A stretch of DNA of 64,000 nucleotides from Methanococcoides seepicolus (GTDB lineage: Archaea; Halobacteriota; Methanosarcinia; Methanosarcinales; Methanosarcinaceae): positions 1 through 64,000 of the forward strand of contig NZ_JAGSOI010000002.1 of NCBI RefSeq assembly GCF_023684405.1. Reading direction: 5' to 3'. This document shows, piece by piece, positions 56,292 to 64,000 of the stretch. Below the pieces are notes generated by a model. It was not told the DNA's origin. It saw only the letters and a program-made list of their open reading frames with translations, and searched no databases. The translations under genes and the position numbers were made by a program. Within the stretch, counting starts at the first letter, position 1. Every line of letters begins with the position of its first letter.

Positions 56292-56945
56292 ATGACGCAT
56301 GATGCTGCAATTGGAAGGATCATAAAAGCCCGGACTATAAGCGATGCATGGTATCGAGGACTCAATGTCATATGGAACCATGGAAGTGTGATTACCGATG
56401 AGCGTGGGAGCCAGATACGCGAATTCATGAACCTTATGGTGGTTATCGAGGACCCATACAGTAATGAGATACCTGAGGATAGCGCCTGGAACCATGAGAG
56501 GCTGGAGGAATATGCAAAACAGCTTATTACAGGTGAAAATGCACAGGATTTCGAATACACCTACGGTCAACGGCTCAGGAACTGGGATGGTAAGGTCGAC
56601 CAGATAGAGTATGTCATCGAGAAACTGACAGACAACAAGACAACACGCAGGGCTACTGCCGTCACATGGGTACCAACGATCGATACCGAAGTGGATGAAG
56701 TGCCATGCATGATAATTGATGATTTTAAAATACGGGATGAAAAAGTACATCTTACAACATTGTTCAGAAGCCATGATTTTGCCGGCGCATATCCTGCAAA
56801 CCTGTATGGGCTTTCAAAACTGCTCGAATATGTTGCAGAGGAAGTAGACCTTGCCCCAGGAACGATAACGACCATGAGTGTTTCCGCACATATATACGAC
56901 CATGACTGGGACAAGATCGAGAAGATCATTAAAGGGGTGCAGTAA
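56292..56945 (+). CDS. thyA: Archaeal thymidylate synthase (ThyA type)
   Basis: 217 residues, the short methanogen type. Begins with AWYRGLNVIWNHGSVITDERGSQIRE, and has YTYGQRLRNW (dUMP-binding), RRATAVTWVPTIDTEVDEVPCM with the catalytic Cys, and RSHDFAGAYPANLYGLSKL (~170). It methylates dUMP (or hydroxymethylates dCMP) with a tetrahydromethanopterin or folate-type donor. Divergent from hypF; its stop is directly followed by the aroA start. Confidence 0.88.
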   Translation: MTHDAAIGRIIKARTISDAWYRGLNVIWNHGSVITDERGSQIREFMNLMVVIEDPYSNEIPEDSAWNHERLEEYAKQLITGENAQDFEYTYGQRLRNWDGKVDQIEYVIEKLTDNKTTRRATAVTWVPTIDTEVDEVPCMIIDDFKIRDEKVHLTTLFRSHDFAGAYPANLYGLSKLLEYVAEEVDLAPGTITTMSVSAHIYDHDWDKIEKIIKGVQ

Positions 56946-58229
56946 ATGAAAGTTACAGTAGGAAGATCAGGAGTGCACGGAGAGATCTTTGCCCCTCCTT
57001 CAAAAAGTTACACTCACAGGGCTATCACAGTTGCAGCCCTCTCAAAAGAATCCATTATCCACAGACCTTTGATCTCAGCAGACACCCAATCAACGATAAA
57101 GGCCTGTGAGATGTTAGGTGCATACATAGAGAAGGATGGAGATAAATTATTGATAAGCGGTATTGATGGAGAACCACAAACTCCTGATAACGTTATCGAT
57201 GTTGGCAATTCCGGAACAACGCTTCGTTTTATGACAGCCGTTTCTGCCCTTGGCCAGGGAACTACCGTTCTTACAGGAGATAATTCCATAAGATCAAGGC
57301 CTAATGGACCACTGCTCAATGTATTGAACGACCTTGGAGTTCAGTCCATATCAACACGAGGGAATGGGTGTGCACCTATTGTGGTGACCGGAGGATTAAA
57401 AGGTGCTATCGCAAAGATAGACGGTTCCATAAGTTCACAGTTCATATCCGCACTTCTGCTTGCATGCCCACTGACAAAGAACAGTACGACACTCTCAATA
57501 AAGGGAGAACTGAAATCCAAACCTTATATCGATGTCACATTGGACATTCTGGAGAAAGCCGGTGCTGAGATATATCTGGAAGAGAATCATAGCCTTAAGT
57601 TTATAATACCTGGTAGCCAGAAGTACAGGCTCAAGGAGTATACAGTTCCCGGAGACTTTTCCTCGGCTTCATATCTTCTTGCAGCGGCTGCAATGACCGA
57701 TACGAAGATCAAGGTCAATAATCTGTATCCATCCATGCAGGGAGATATTGCCATCATTGATATCCTCAAGGAAATGGGTGCCAATATCTACTGGAACAAA
57801 GAGGAAGGAACCGTGGAAGTGAATGGAGGCAAACTTCACGGCATCACAATGGATGCCGGTGCAACACCTGACCTCGTACCTACAGTCGCGGTCCTCGGTG
57901 CAGTTGCAGAAGGTGAGACGGTCATTACCAATGCCGAACACGTCAGATACAAGGAAACCGACAGGCTTCATGCAATGGCTGTAGAACTTAATAAAATGGG
58001 AATCTCCACAAGTGAGGAAAAGGACAAGCTCACCATAAAAGGAGGAGAGCTTAAAGGTGCAGATGTCCATGGCTGGCACGACCACCGCATAGTGATGTCG
58101 CTGACACTTGCCGGAATGATAGCCGGTAATACGACCATCGATAATGCAGAAGCTATCTTTATCTCATATCCGAACTTCTTCGATTCAATGCGTTCTATCG
58201 GAGCGGATGTGATCCTAAGCGAACAGTGA
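56946..58229 (+). CDS. aroA: 3-Phosphoshikimate 1-carboxyvinyltransferase (EPSP synthase)
   Basis: 427 residues. Motifs: FAPPSKSYTHRAITVAAL, DVGNSGTTLRFMTAVSALG (~85), GPLLNVLNDLG, GSISSQFISALLLACPL, and HDHRIVMSLTLAGM near the C-terminus. Joins shikimate-3-phosphate and PEP in aromatic synthesis. ATG begins one base after the thyA TAA, so the two are one transcript, likely also with the next gene 34 bases downstream. Confidence 0.95.
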   Translation: MKVTVGRSGVHGEIFAPPSKSYTHRAITVAALSKESIIHRPLISADTQSTIKACEMLGAYIEKDGDKLLISGIDGEPQTPDNVIDVGNSGTTLRFMTAVSALGQGTTVLTGDNSIRSRPNGPLLNVLNDLGVQSISTRGNGCAPIVVTGGLKGAIAKIDGSISSQFISALLLACPLTKNSTTLSIKGELKSKPYIDVTLDILEKAGAEIYLEENHSLKFIIPGSQKYRLKEYTVPGDFSSASYLLAAAAMTDTKIKVNNLYPSMQGDIAIIDILKEMGANIYWNKEEGTVEVNGGKLHGITMDAGATPDLVPTVAVLGAVAEGETVITNAEHVRYKETDRLHAMAVELNKMGISTSEEKDKLTIKGGELKGADVHGWHDHRIVMSLTLAGMIAGNTTIDNAEAIFISYPNFFDSMRSIGADVILSEQ

Positions 58230-58263
58230 CGAAGAAGACATATTTTCTTCAGGTCAGCTTCCC

Positions 58264-59463
58264 ATGATATACGATGTAGTGGTTGTCGGCGCAGGACCAA
58301 CTGGCTCTACAGCAGCGCGTTACGCAGCAATGGCCGGTGCGAAAGTGCTCATTATCGAAGAGCATGCTTCCATCGGGACTCCTGTGGAATGCACAGGATT
58401 GCTGAGCACACGTGCTGTTTCGGAATGTGATGTACGTCCTGAAGATGATTTCGTATTGAACAGTGTTCGCGGGGCTTTCGTGCATTCCCCTAACGGATCC
58501 TGCCTGCCCATTGATGGAAAACGGACAAAGGCCTATGTCGTTTCCAGAAAGATATTTGACCGCCATCTTGTCTCGCTTGCAGTTGATACCGGAGCAGAGC
58601 TCATGCTTAAGGGCAGGGTCACAGGGATACAACAAAAAAACGGGATACAACTCCTTTCGGTCATCCACATGGGAAAGATGATAACCGTCAGATCGAAAAT
58701 CATCATCGGTGCAGATGGTGTCAAGAGCAACGTTGCCAGATATACAGGGCTTGGAAAGGTTGACAGGATCCTTTCAGGAGTACAGACCGAAGCACTTTAC
58801 AGCTCAAGTGACACTGATTTTGTGGAACTGTTCGTTGGTTCACAGGCACCTGGGTTCTTTGCCTGGACAGTACCTGTCAATGAAAGAATATCAAGGATAG
58901 GACTGGCAGTAGAACCCGGAAATGAACACAACGCAATGAACTACCTGCGGAACATTGTGAATAAGAACGAACATCTTGCAGGTAACTACACCAGCAACAT
59001 GCTTGACCTTGTTGTCGGAGGAATACCGATCGGTCCGCTTAAGAGGACATATTCAGATGGCGTCCTCATTGCAGGCGATGCCGCTGGACAGGTTAAACCC
59101 ACTTCAGGAGGAGGGGTTTATACCGGTGCGGTTTGTGCAAAGATAGCTGGACAAGTTGCAGCCGAAGCTGTTAGTGAGGAGAACTTTTCGGCAAACAGAC
59201 TGAAAGAATATGAAAGCAGATGGAAAGCAGCTCTTGGTCGTGAACTTAGAACAGGAATGAGGATACACGATTTCATGGGCGGGCTGACCGACAAAGAACT
59301 GGATGACCTTATCGGTTCAATGAACAATAATGCGCTCCTCGAGCTTATCACAAAATACGGAGATATGGACCATCCGTCCATACTTATCAAAAAGCTACTG
59401 AACCCTATGAACTCACGTCATTTGATAGGGGTTTTCAGAGCATTTGCAAAAGCTGTTCTGTGA
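58264..59463 (+). CDS. Geranylgeranyl reductase family FAD protein
   Basis: 399 residues. FAD-binding start VVVGAGPTGSTAARYAAMAGA with the family motif EEHASIGTPVECTGLLS, the GADGVKSNVARYTG and GDAAGQVKPTSGGGVYTG (~275) loops. Members saturate isoprenoid chains of archaeal lipids; the N-terminal half matches the digeranylgeranylglycerophospholipid reductase subgroup. Likely cotranscribed with aroA. Another substrate, such as a quinone-like lipid, is possible. Confidence 0.85.
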   Translation: MIYDVVVVGAGPTGSTAARYAAMAGAKVLIIEEHASIGTPVECTGLLSTRAVSECDVRPEDDFVLNSVRGAFVHSPNGSCLPIDGKRTKAYVVSRKIFDRHLVSLAVDTGAELMLKGRVTGIQQKNGIQLLSVIHMGKMITVRSKIIIGADGVKSNVARYTGLGKVDRILSGVQTEALYSSSDTDFVELFVGSQAPGFFAWTVPVNERISRIGLAVEPGNEHNAMNYLRNIVNKNEHLAGNYTSNMLDLVVGGIPIGPLKRTYSDGVLIAGDAAGQVKPTSGGGVYTGAVCAKIAGQVAAEAVSEENFSANRLKEYESRWKAALGRELRTGMRIHDFMGGLTDKELDDLIGSMNNNALLELITKYGDMDHPSILIKKLLNPMNSRHLIGVFRAFAKAVL

Positions 59464-59468
59464 AAGCA

Positions 59469-59972
59469 TCAATAGATACTTACGCCTTTTACGCCGGGAA
59501 GCTGTAAGATATCACTGACAAGATCTCCCGGTACTTTGGAATCAGTGATTATGGTCAACTTTGCTTCGTTGTTGAAATAAGGATCATCTGATACCGCCTG
59601 CCTGATACTGATGTTGTAGGAAAAGATCAACTTTGAAACGCTGTACAGGATACCAACGTTCGCAGCATCATCAGGAGTAATTATTATCACACCAAGACCA
59701 AGAGCGGGAGCTACATCACGAAGGAAAGGTATGGACGTGACGTTCTGGAAGATATTCTTCAATAGTTCATCCGAGAGTATGGTTTCAGTAGTTGCATCTA
59801 CGACCCTGCGATCCACACCTGCCTCTTTTGCAAGCTGAGTGTGAGGGATCTCTATCGAGCCTGATGTTACCTTTCTATCGCCATTTACCTGAAACCCACG
59901 TTCGAAGAGTAACTTAATTACCTTCTGCTGTGCAGGGTGTTTTTCGAACTTCTTGAGTACTGTGCTCCACAT
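59469..59972 (-). CDS. Winged-helix-ACT regulator of amino acid metabolism (COG2150 type)
   Basis: 167 residues from ATG 59972 (MWSTVLKKFEKHPAQQKVI) with GGTAAT upstream. N-terminal half is a winged helix (VIKLLFERGFQVN, IPHTQLAKEAGVDRRVVDATTETIL); the C-terminal half is an ACT domain ending LTIITDSKVPGDLVSDILQLPGVKGVSIY. Typical of archaeal regulators that read amino acid levels. Convergent with the reductase gene, five bases apart; the target may be aro genes, but nothing in the sequence proves it. Confidence 0.82.
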   Translation of the reverse strand: MWSTVLKKFEKHPAQQKVIKLLFERGFQVNGDRKVTSGSIEIPHTQLAKEAGVDRRVVDATTETILSDELLKNIFQNVTSIPFLRDVAPALGLGVIIITPDDAANVGILYSVSKLIFSYNISIRQAVSDDPYFNNEAKLTIITDSKVPGDLVSDILQLPGVKGVSIY

Positions 59973-60164
59973 GATTACCATCTTGTTTCCCAAATTATAA
60001 AGATTTAAGCTCTAATCCATACTAAAAAAGAAATAAAGAAATAAATATTCCGTTCATGGGTCCTGACACAAAAAAATCAGATCAATATCAGCCCTTTGAA
60101 CAAAAAGATCTTCCCGATTATTTTAAAACGAAAATGGCATATATTTGCTGCCTCAAATATATGT

Positions 60165-60220
60165 AATGTATGCATTTCTTGAACAGGTCTCAATGTATGC
60201 ACTTTTTTGAACAGGAATCA
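60165..60220. repeat. Short tandem repeat of ~27 bases after the cbiO gene
   Basis: aatgtatgcatttcttgaac (60165 on) recurs as aatgtatgcacttttttgaa (60192 on), each followed by cagg and a tca-type end. Two tandem copies, the second overlapping the cbiO stop codon. A third partial match (tgaacaaaaag, 60098 on) lies further away. The rest of the 60000-60165 spacer shows nothing. Not CRISPR-like, as there is no spacer. Confidence 0.55.
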
Positions 60221-61126
60221 GTGCCTGTAGCTTGATATTACATCATTGACCATTTCATGGGTGCTTTCATGTATATGAAGGCTCATTTTCCCTTCAAGCG
60301 CTTCAATTGCTTGTGTCAGTTCTTTAACAGATTCATCTATTGACATAGGAGTTTGATCACAATCCCCCCCAAAACATTTCAGGATCTTGAAAAACTTAAA
60401 TATATCAGGGGCATCCAGATTGTTTTCTTTTACAAGCACATGATCTGAAAATATATCCCTTGTTGGCCCCTCTGCCACTATAGACCTGTTCAGGACGTAG
60501 ACCCTGTCTGCCAGCTCAGAGAGAGCATTGATATCGTGCATTGCTATTACAGTGGTGATACCATGGTTCTTGTTCAGGTCATTGATCACTCTTATTAGAT
60601 CTGCCCTGCTTTTAGGATCAAGGTTCGCTGTAGGCTCATCGAGTACCAGGACCCTTGGCTCCATGGAAAGAACTGCTGCAAGAGCCGCCTTTTTCTTCTG
60701 GCCAAAGCTCATGTGATGAGGTACTTTGTCCTCGAATCCTTCAAGACCGACGGTTGCAAGTGCTTTTTTTACCCTTCTGTCCACCTCTTCTTCACTAAGT
60801 CCCATGTTAAGGGGTCCGAATGCAATATCATCATAGACCGTAGACATGAACAACTGGTCGTCAGGTTCAGCAAAGACAACTCCGACCTCCCTGATCCTGT
60901 CTTCGGTCTTCATGCTCCCGATATTGTTGCCAAATATTTTCACATTGTCCTGCTCAGCGCGGATGACACCATTAAGATGAAGGAAAAGAGTGGTCTTCCC
61001 GGCCCCATTTGGCCCCATTATGACGATCTTTTCACCCTGTTCGATCTCAATATTTACATTATCCAGTGCTTTTGTACCATCAGGATAAGAATAGTTCAGA
61101 TCTGTTATACTTATAGCCGTTTTCAT
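60218..61126 (-). CDS. cbiO: Energy-coupling-factor ATPase of a Ni/Co transporter (CbiO)
   Basis: 302 residues. Walker A MGPNGAGKTT (34-43), Q-loop GVVFAEPDDQLF, signature HHMSFGQKKKAALA, Walker B VLVLDEPTANLDP, switch AMHDI. The C-terminus after ~235 is longer than usual and carries CFGGDCDQT, a Cys pair of unknown use, and HIHESTHEMVNDVISSYRH with three histidines. Powers uptake through CbiQ and CbiM. Its start overlaps the cbiQ stop by four bases. Confidence 0.92.
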   Translation of the reverse strand: MKTAISITDLNYSYPDGTKALDNVNIEIEQGEKIVIMGPNGAGKTTLFLHLNGVIRAEQDNVKIFGNNIGSMKTEDRIREVGVVFAEPDDQLFMSTVYDDIAFGPLNMGLSEEEVDRRVKKALATVGLEGFEDKVPHHMSFGQKKKAALAAVLSMEPRVLVLDEPTANLDPKSRADLIRVINDLNKNHGITTVIAMHDINALSELADRVYVLNRSIVAEGPTRDIFSDHVLVKENNLDAPDIFKFFKILKCFGGDCDQTPMSIDESVKELTQAIEALEGKMSLHIHESTHEMVNDVISSYRH

Positions 61127-61887
61127 GATAAGGACATCCCATATATTATAAATATCAAAACAGTACCAATTAAGATCGCTGCCAATCCGTAATCTGCAGT
61201 CTGCATTTTAAATTTAACAATTGTCCTGGACTCTCCGGTGTAACCTTTTGAGGCCATAGAATGATAGACCCTTTCAGCTCTTTCATAGCTCCTGACAAGG
61301 ATCATGCCAACTATATTGCCTATGATGGAAAGGGAATGCTTGTTTGCTTTTACCTTAAAACCTTTGGCTTTCATTGATGTCCACATGCTAAGGAACTCAT
61401 CAATAAAAACAAAAATGTACCTATAAGAGAACATCAGCGTCTGGACAAAAGGAGAAGGTACCTTAAGTGAATGAAGTGACTTCATCGTAGTATCCATTTT
61501 CGTTGTCCCAAGCATGATCAGAGTAAGCATGATCGATGTTGCTGCCCTTATAACTACAAGGCTGCCATAATAAAGACCATCATAACTGATACTAATTCCG
61601 TTATAGGAATAAAGGACATTTCCATCTAATGCAAAAGGCATTACTATCAGAAATGGCATAACAAAGATCAAGCCTGGTTTCATCCTATTGAAGATAAATC
61701 CAAAAGGAATTCTTGATACAAGTAAAATGAAGAATGAAAAAAGCAGGCTTACAAATGCGATCCTTATATCTTCTATAAAAACAAAAGAAAAAATAAGAAG
61801 GGTAAAAGTAATTATTTTTGCCCTTGGGTCAAATCGATGAATAAGAGAATCAAGTTCTGCATATTTATCAATCTCAGGGTATTTCAT
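61123..61887 (-). CDS. cbiQ: Transmembrane T-component of a Ni/Co transporter (CbiQ)
   Basis: 254 residues with about five hydrophobic segments. N-terminal DSLIHRFDPRAKIITFTLLIF and the coupling helix motif RVYHSMASKGY..R are family marks (ARG-type AxxARGY region: AERVYHSMASKGYTGES). It couples the ATPase to the substrate-binding CbiM. Operon cbiM-nikL-like-cbiQ-cbiO. Confidence 0.88.
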   Translation of the reverse strand: MKYPEIDKYAELDSLIHRFDPRAKIITFTLLIFSFVFIEDIRIAFVSLLFSFFILLVSRIPFGFIFNRMKPGLIFVMPFLIVMPFALDGNVLYSYNGISISYDGLYYGSLVVIRAATSIMLTLIMLGTTKMDTTMKSLHSLKVPSPFVQTLMFSYRYIFVFIDEFLSMWTSMKAKGFKVKANKHSLSIIGNIVGMILVRSYERAERVYHSMASKGYTGESRTIVKFKMQTADYGLAAILIGTVLIFIIYGMSLS

Positions 61888-61904
61888 TTCAATTACTCCA
61901 CCAA

Positions 61905-62342
61905 TTAATTATTTCCTTTCTTTGAGGTATAGACCATTGCAATTCCTGCAAGTCCCATAAGGTATCCAAATCCGGTGAAGATCCTCATGAAAAGAGGAAG
62001 TTCAACTGGCTTGTTGTTGCCACCTGTGGCATTTACTATAGCATCACCTTTGTGACCAAACTGATCAACGACCACATGGTATTGTGTAACACCTTCAACC
62101 GGTGCAAAACTTAAGAAACCATCTTCATCGGTCTCTCCTTCATAAAGGAGCTCTTCGGTATCTGCATTAAGTATCTGGTACTCTGCCAATCCCATTGGTG
62201 CATCGCCTTCATAGAAAGCCTTTACAATGATCTCATCGCCACTGAACTGTTCTACGAAACACCTATGTGCAGATGCAGTTGGTATAAGTGACATACACAG
62301 AATTAATAATATTGTTATAGTGAAAATTTTGGTGGATCTCAT
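61905..62342 (-). CDS. NikL/CbiN-like accessory membrane protein
   Basis: 145 residues. Signal peptide 1-25 ending in ASA, then an outside beta-rich domain (HRCFVEQFSGDEIIVKAFYEGDAPM, DEDGFLSFAPVEGVTQYHVVVDQFGH) and a C-terminal membrane helix (~120-138). After signal cleavage His26 would be the first residue of the mature protein, with a Cys next to it on Arg-Cys. The plan matches NikL-type parts that accompany nickel ECF transporters. Overlaps the cbiM stop by four bases. Confidence 0.7.
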   Translation of the reverse strand: MRSTKIFTITILLILCMSLIPTASAHRCFVEQFSGDEIIVKAFYEGDAPMGLAEYQILNADTEELLYEGETDEDGFLSFAPVEGVTQYHVVVDQFGHKGDAIVNATGGNNKPVELPLFMRIFTGFGYLMGLAGIAMVYTSKKGNN

Positions 62343-62965
62343 TTTTTGTCCTCCTTGTTAAGTGGAAGAAGTTCTGGCTTTACCTTTGCAAGGTAAGCTA
62401 CTACTGATGCTGTTACTATTGTTTCAATTACCATTATGAGCATGTGTGGGATCACTACAAGCTTTGCCATCATTTCGAATTGCTCTCCTGCTGTAATAAG
62501 TGTTATAGCCAGGAAGACCGTGGTCAGAAGTATTGCAAGACCTCCACAAATACCGCCAATAGCAGGCTTTGAAAGTCCCATACCCGAACCTTTCCTGAAT
62601 ACTGCATAACAGATCAAAGCAGGTACACCCACATTGAAACTGTTTATTCCTATCGTGGTTATGCCCCCGTGCTGGAACAACAATGCCTGAAGTACCAGAC
62701 CAATGAACATTGCAGGATATGCAAGTGCGCCAAGGACAACACCCAGTAATCCATTCAGGATAAGATGTACACTTGTAGGTGGTACGTTTATGTGAATAAG
62801 TGAAGCAACAAAAAAAGCTGCTGTGAATACGGATAGTTTGGGGATCTGTTCTGCAATGCTGCCCTGTTTTTGAGCCATCTTGAAAGCAAATGCAATAAAA
62901 ATTATTGAAACGATCCAGCCAAACGCTATAACAGCTGGAGATAGTACCCCGTCTGAAATATGCAT
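62339..62965 (-). CDS. cbiM: Substrate-binding S-component of a Ni/Co transporter (CbiM/NikM)
   Basis: 208 residues with six or seven membrane helices. Starts MHISDGVLSP, where Met1-His2 and the following DG form the metal site with a later His; PTSVHLILNGLLG carries His71-type ligand and FQHGGITTIGINSFNVG is the third conserved block. Binds Ni2+ or Co2+ at the outside. Presence of a NikL-like gene and of hydrogenase genes 15 kb away favour nickel; sequence alone does not decide. Confidence 0.9.
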   Translation of the reverse strand: MHISDGVLSPAVIAFGWIVSIIFIAFAFKMAQKQGSIAEQIPKLSVFTAAFFVASLIHINVPPTSVHLILNGLLGVVLGALAYPAMFIGLVLQALLFQHGGITTIGINSFNVGVPALICYAVFRKGSGMGLSKPAIGGICGGLAILLTTVFLAITLITAGEQFEMMAKLVVIPHMLIMVIETIVTASVVAYLAKVKPELLPLNKEDKK

Positions 62966-62995
62966 TATATATCACTCCTTGAAAATAAAATAGAA

Positions 62996-63022
62996 TGAAA
63001 GGGGATTTGGAACCCCCTTTCA
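62996..63022 (-). terminator. Terminator of the PGF-CTERM protein gene
   Basis: tgaaagggg (62996-63004) and cccctttca (63014-63022) form a perfect 9-bp stem with a 9-base loop, 12 bases after the stop on the minus strand, followed on that strand by T-rich TTCTATTTTATTTTC. It separates this gene from the transporter operon, though read-through is possible. Confidence 0.8.
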
Positions 63023-63033
63023 ATATTAGTTAC

Positions 63034-64000
63034 TTATTTCCTTCTAAAAAGACAGATTGCACCAAGGATACCTGCAATTGCAATTGGGAATCCAAATCCT
63101 GGTGTGCTATTACCTTCAGCTTCTGTTGAGACTTCGGAAGGTTCTGCTGCAACTGCTTCAGGTGCTGCTGCAGGATAGAGGGCAGCTTCAAGTTTCTCGG
63201 ACTTTTTCTGGAGCTGTTTTGCTTCATACTCTACCTTGTGGACAGCGTCGTGTGATGCAGATGCATGGGTAAGGTATGGTTCCTCAAGCTCAAGAATTTT
63301 GTGAACAGCCTCATTTTGGGCCAGAAGCTCGTCCATGACCACCTGTGCGTGGTCATTGATCTCACCGATCATGGCCTTGACAGCAGCTTCATTTGCAGCC
63401 GGCTCTGCAGCGAGGGTCTTTAGCTCATCGATGTCCTCGAGAATTTCCTTTGATGCATGTTCTGTGGTATGGGACGCAAGGTGTACTTGCTTGGCATAGT
63501 CCCTCCATTGCTGATCAAGTGACTCATCTTTGACTAAACACTTAGTCTCAAGAAGTATGGTGGTAGAATCATCAAGCATATCGTTTGCAATTCCTTCCAT
63601 AGCTGTTACGTGTATTCCAGCATCGCCTTCAAGTACTACAGCTTCTGCAAAACCAAGGTCTTCCTCTACTTCTGCAGCGTGGGTCTTGATGTGATCTGCA
63701 ATTGAACCTGCTTCGGTTACAGAGTTTTTGATATCTGCTGCATACTGCTGGTGTGATTCAGGTGCATCAGAAAGCATCTTCTGAAGGTCTGCGTCCTTGC
63801 TGTCGATAAGCTCAAGTGCTTCATCAGCATGTTCGTTGATCTCACCAAGGGCGATCATGATCTCCTCTTCATTTGCTTCAGGGTCAGCAGCGAGTACTTT
63901 AAGCTCCTCTGCATGTTCCTTAATGTGCGCTCCGATATGTTCGATATCATGGGAAGAAAGATGGATAGATTCTCCTGCAGCCCTGAGGTCATCATCCAGA
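63034..64000 (-). CDS. Histidine-rich PGF-CTERM surface protein (5' end beyond window)
   Basis: The frame is open to the window edge (322 codons visible). C-terminal sorting signal: TPGFGFPIAIAGILG then FRRK, the archaeosortase-A target, so the protein is cut and joined to a lipid at the surface. The body is helical and consists of two similar segments of about 120-150 residues: GEINEHADEALELI against GEINDHAQVVMDELL and SIHLSSHDIEHIGAHIKEH against QVHLASHTTEHASKEI. The first segment has six histidines in 17 residues, which could bind Ni or Co. It lies upstream of the transporter. Not a named family to me. Confidence 0.7.
   Translation of the reverse strand, partial: LDDDLRAAGESIHLSSHDIEHIGAHIKEHAEELKVLAADPEANEEEIMIALGEINEHADEALELIDSKDADLQKMLSDAPESHQQYAADIKNSVTEAGSIADHIKTHAAEVEEDLGFAEAVVLEGDAGIHVTAMEGIANDMLDDSTTILLETKCLVKDESLDQQWRDYAKQVHLASHTTEHASKEILEDIDELKTLAAEPAANEAAVKAMIGEINDHAQVVMDELLAQNEAVHKILELEEPYLTHASASHDAVHKVEYEAKQLQKKSEKLEAALYPAAAPEAVAAEPSEVSTEAEGNSTPGFGFPIAIAGILGAICLFRRK

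Noticed and set aside
60165-60220. CRISPR repeat
   Set aside because: Only two abutting copies with no spacer, and no cas gene nearby. I saw no CRISPR array anywhere in the window.
61905-62342. Calling the accessory transporter gene cbiN outright
   Set aside because: It has a longer outside beta-domain and a signal peptide, closer to NikL than to the two-helix CbiN.
1-64000. tRNA or rRNA genes
   Set aside because: I scanned the spacers for tRNA T-loop patterns and rRNA blocks and found none; an automated scan would be decisive.

Overview
The window looks like chromosomal DNA of a methylotrophic methanogenic archaeon of the Methanosarcinaceae (Methanolobus/Methanococcoides/Methanomethylovorans type; genus not resolved). 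The gene content supports this: archaeal-type CCA-adding enzyme, Hel308 helicase, ATP-dependent DNA ligase, class I HMG-CoA reductase, geranylgeranyl reductase, alternative haem (Ahb) enzymes, a methanophenazine-type membrane [NiFe] hydrogenase, DUF1699 and a PGF-CTERM surface protein. Starts often carry GGAGG/GGTGAT ribosome sites and AT-rich TATA boxes. TAG is very rare as a terminal stop (only two of the terminal stops checked), as expected where amber can encode pyrrolysine.

Layout. 0-0.6 kb: the end of an IS66-type transposase. 0.9-5.0 kb: a membrane-linked FAD/iron-sulphur oxidoreductase unit (regulator, membrane ferredoxin, 1015-residue D-lactate-dehydrogenase-like protein). 5.2-7.1 kb: an AT-rich ATPase plus TOPRIM pair of the RloA-RloB/AbiL type. 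7.2-13.4 kb: a patchwork in which an orphan betaine-binding lipoprotein, acetyl-CoA synthetase and a NimA-like flavoprotein alternate with five decayed, same-strand copies of one 3' coding end resembling the C-terminus of Cas1. 13.4-18.0 kb: iorAB, an OGG1-type glycosylase and cca. 18.2-21.2 kb: an AT-rich module (OLD-like ATPase-TOPRIM protein and a Dam-type methyltransferase) bracketed by an imperfect 31-bp direct repeat. 21.4-25.2 kb: ferritin, a carboxymuconolactone-decarboxylase-fold protein and cobA-hemD-ahbC for siroheme/haem. 25.4-43.8 kb: mostly housekeeping (hisD, hel308, trpB2, hmgA, lig, ACT-hom, htpX), with some membrane and surface proteins.

43.7-56.2 kb is the most coherent unit: a membrane-bound [NiFe] hydrogenase operon (small subunit with Tat signal, large subunit, cytochrome b, maturation protease) divergent from hypCDABE, followed by two TatA-like and two divergent TatC-like genes and by hypF. 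It would build, mature, export and anchor a periplasm-facing hydrogenase. hypF carries one in-frame TAG at 55885-55887, with all HypF domains continuing in the same frame on both sides; it is either a pyrrolysine-containing HypF or a recently broken gene. 56.3-60.0 kb: thyA, aroA, a geranylgeranyl reductase and an ACT regulator. 60.2-64.0 kb: a CbiM-NikL-CbiQ-CbiO type Ni/Co transporter preceded by a histidine-rich PGF-CTERM surface protein that runs off the window. Nickel uptake next to hydrogenase maturation and haem synthesis near a cytochrome b hydrogenase suggest metal and cofactor supply for the hydrogenase, although cobalt for corrinoid enzymes remains possible.
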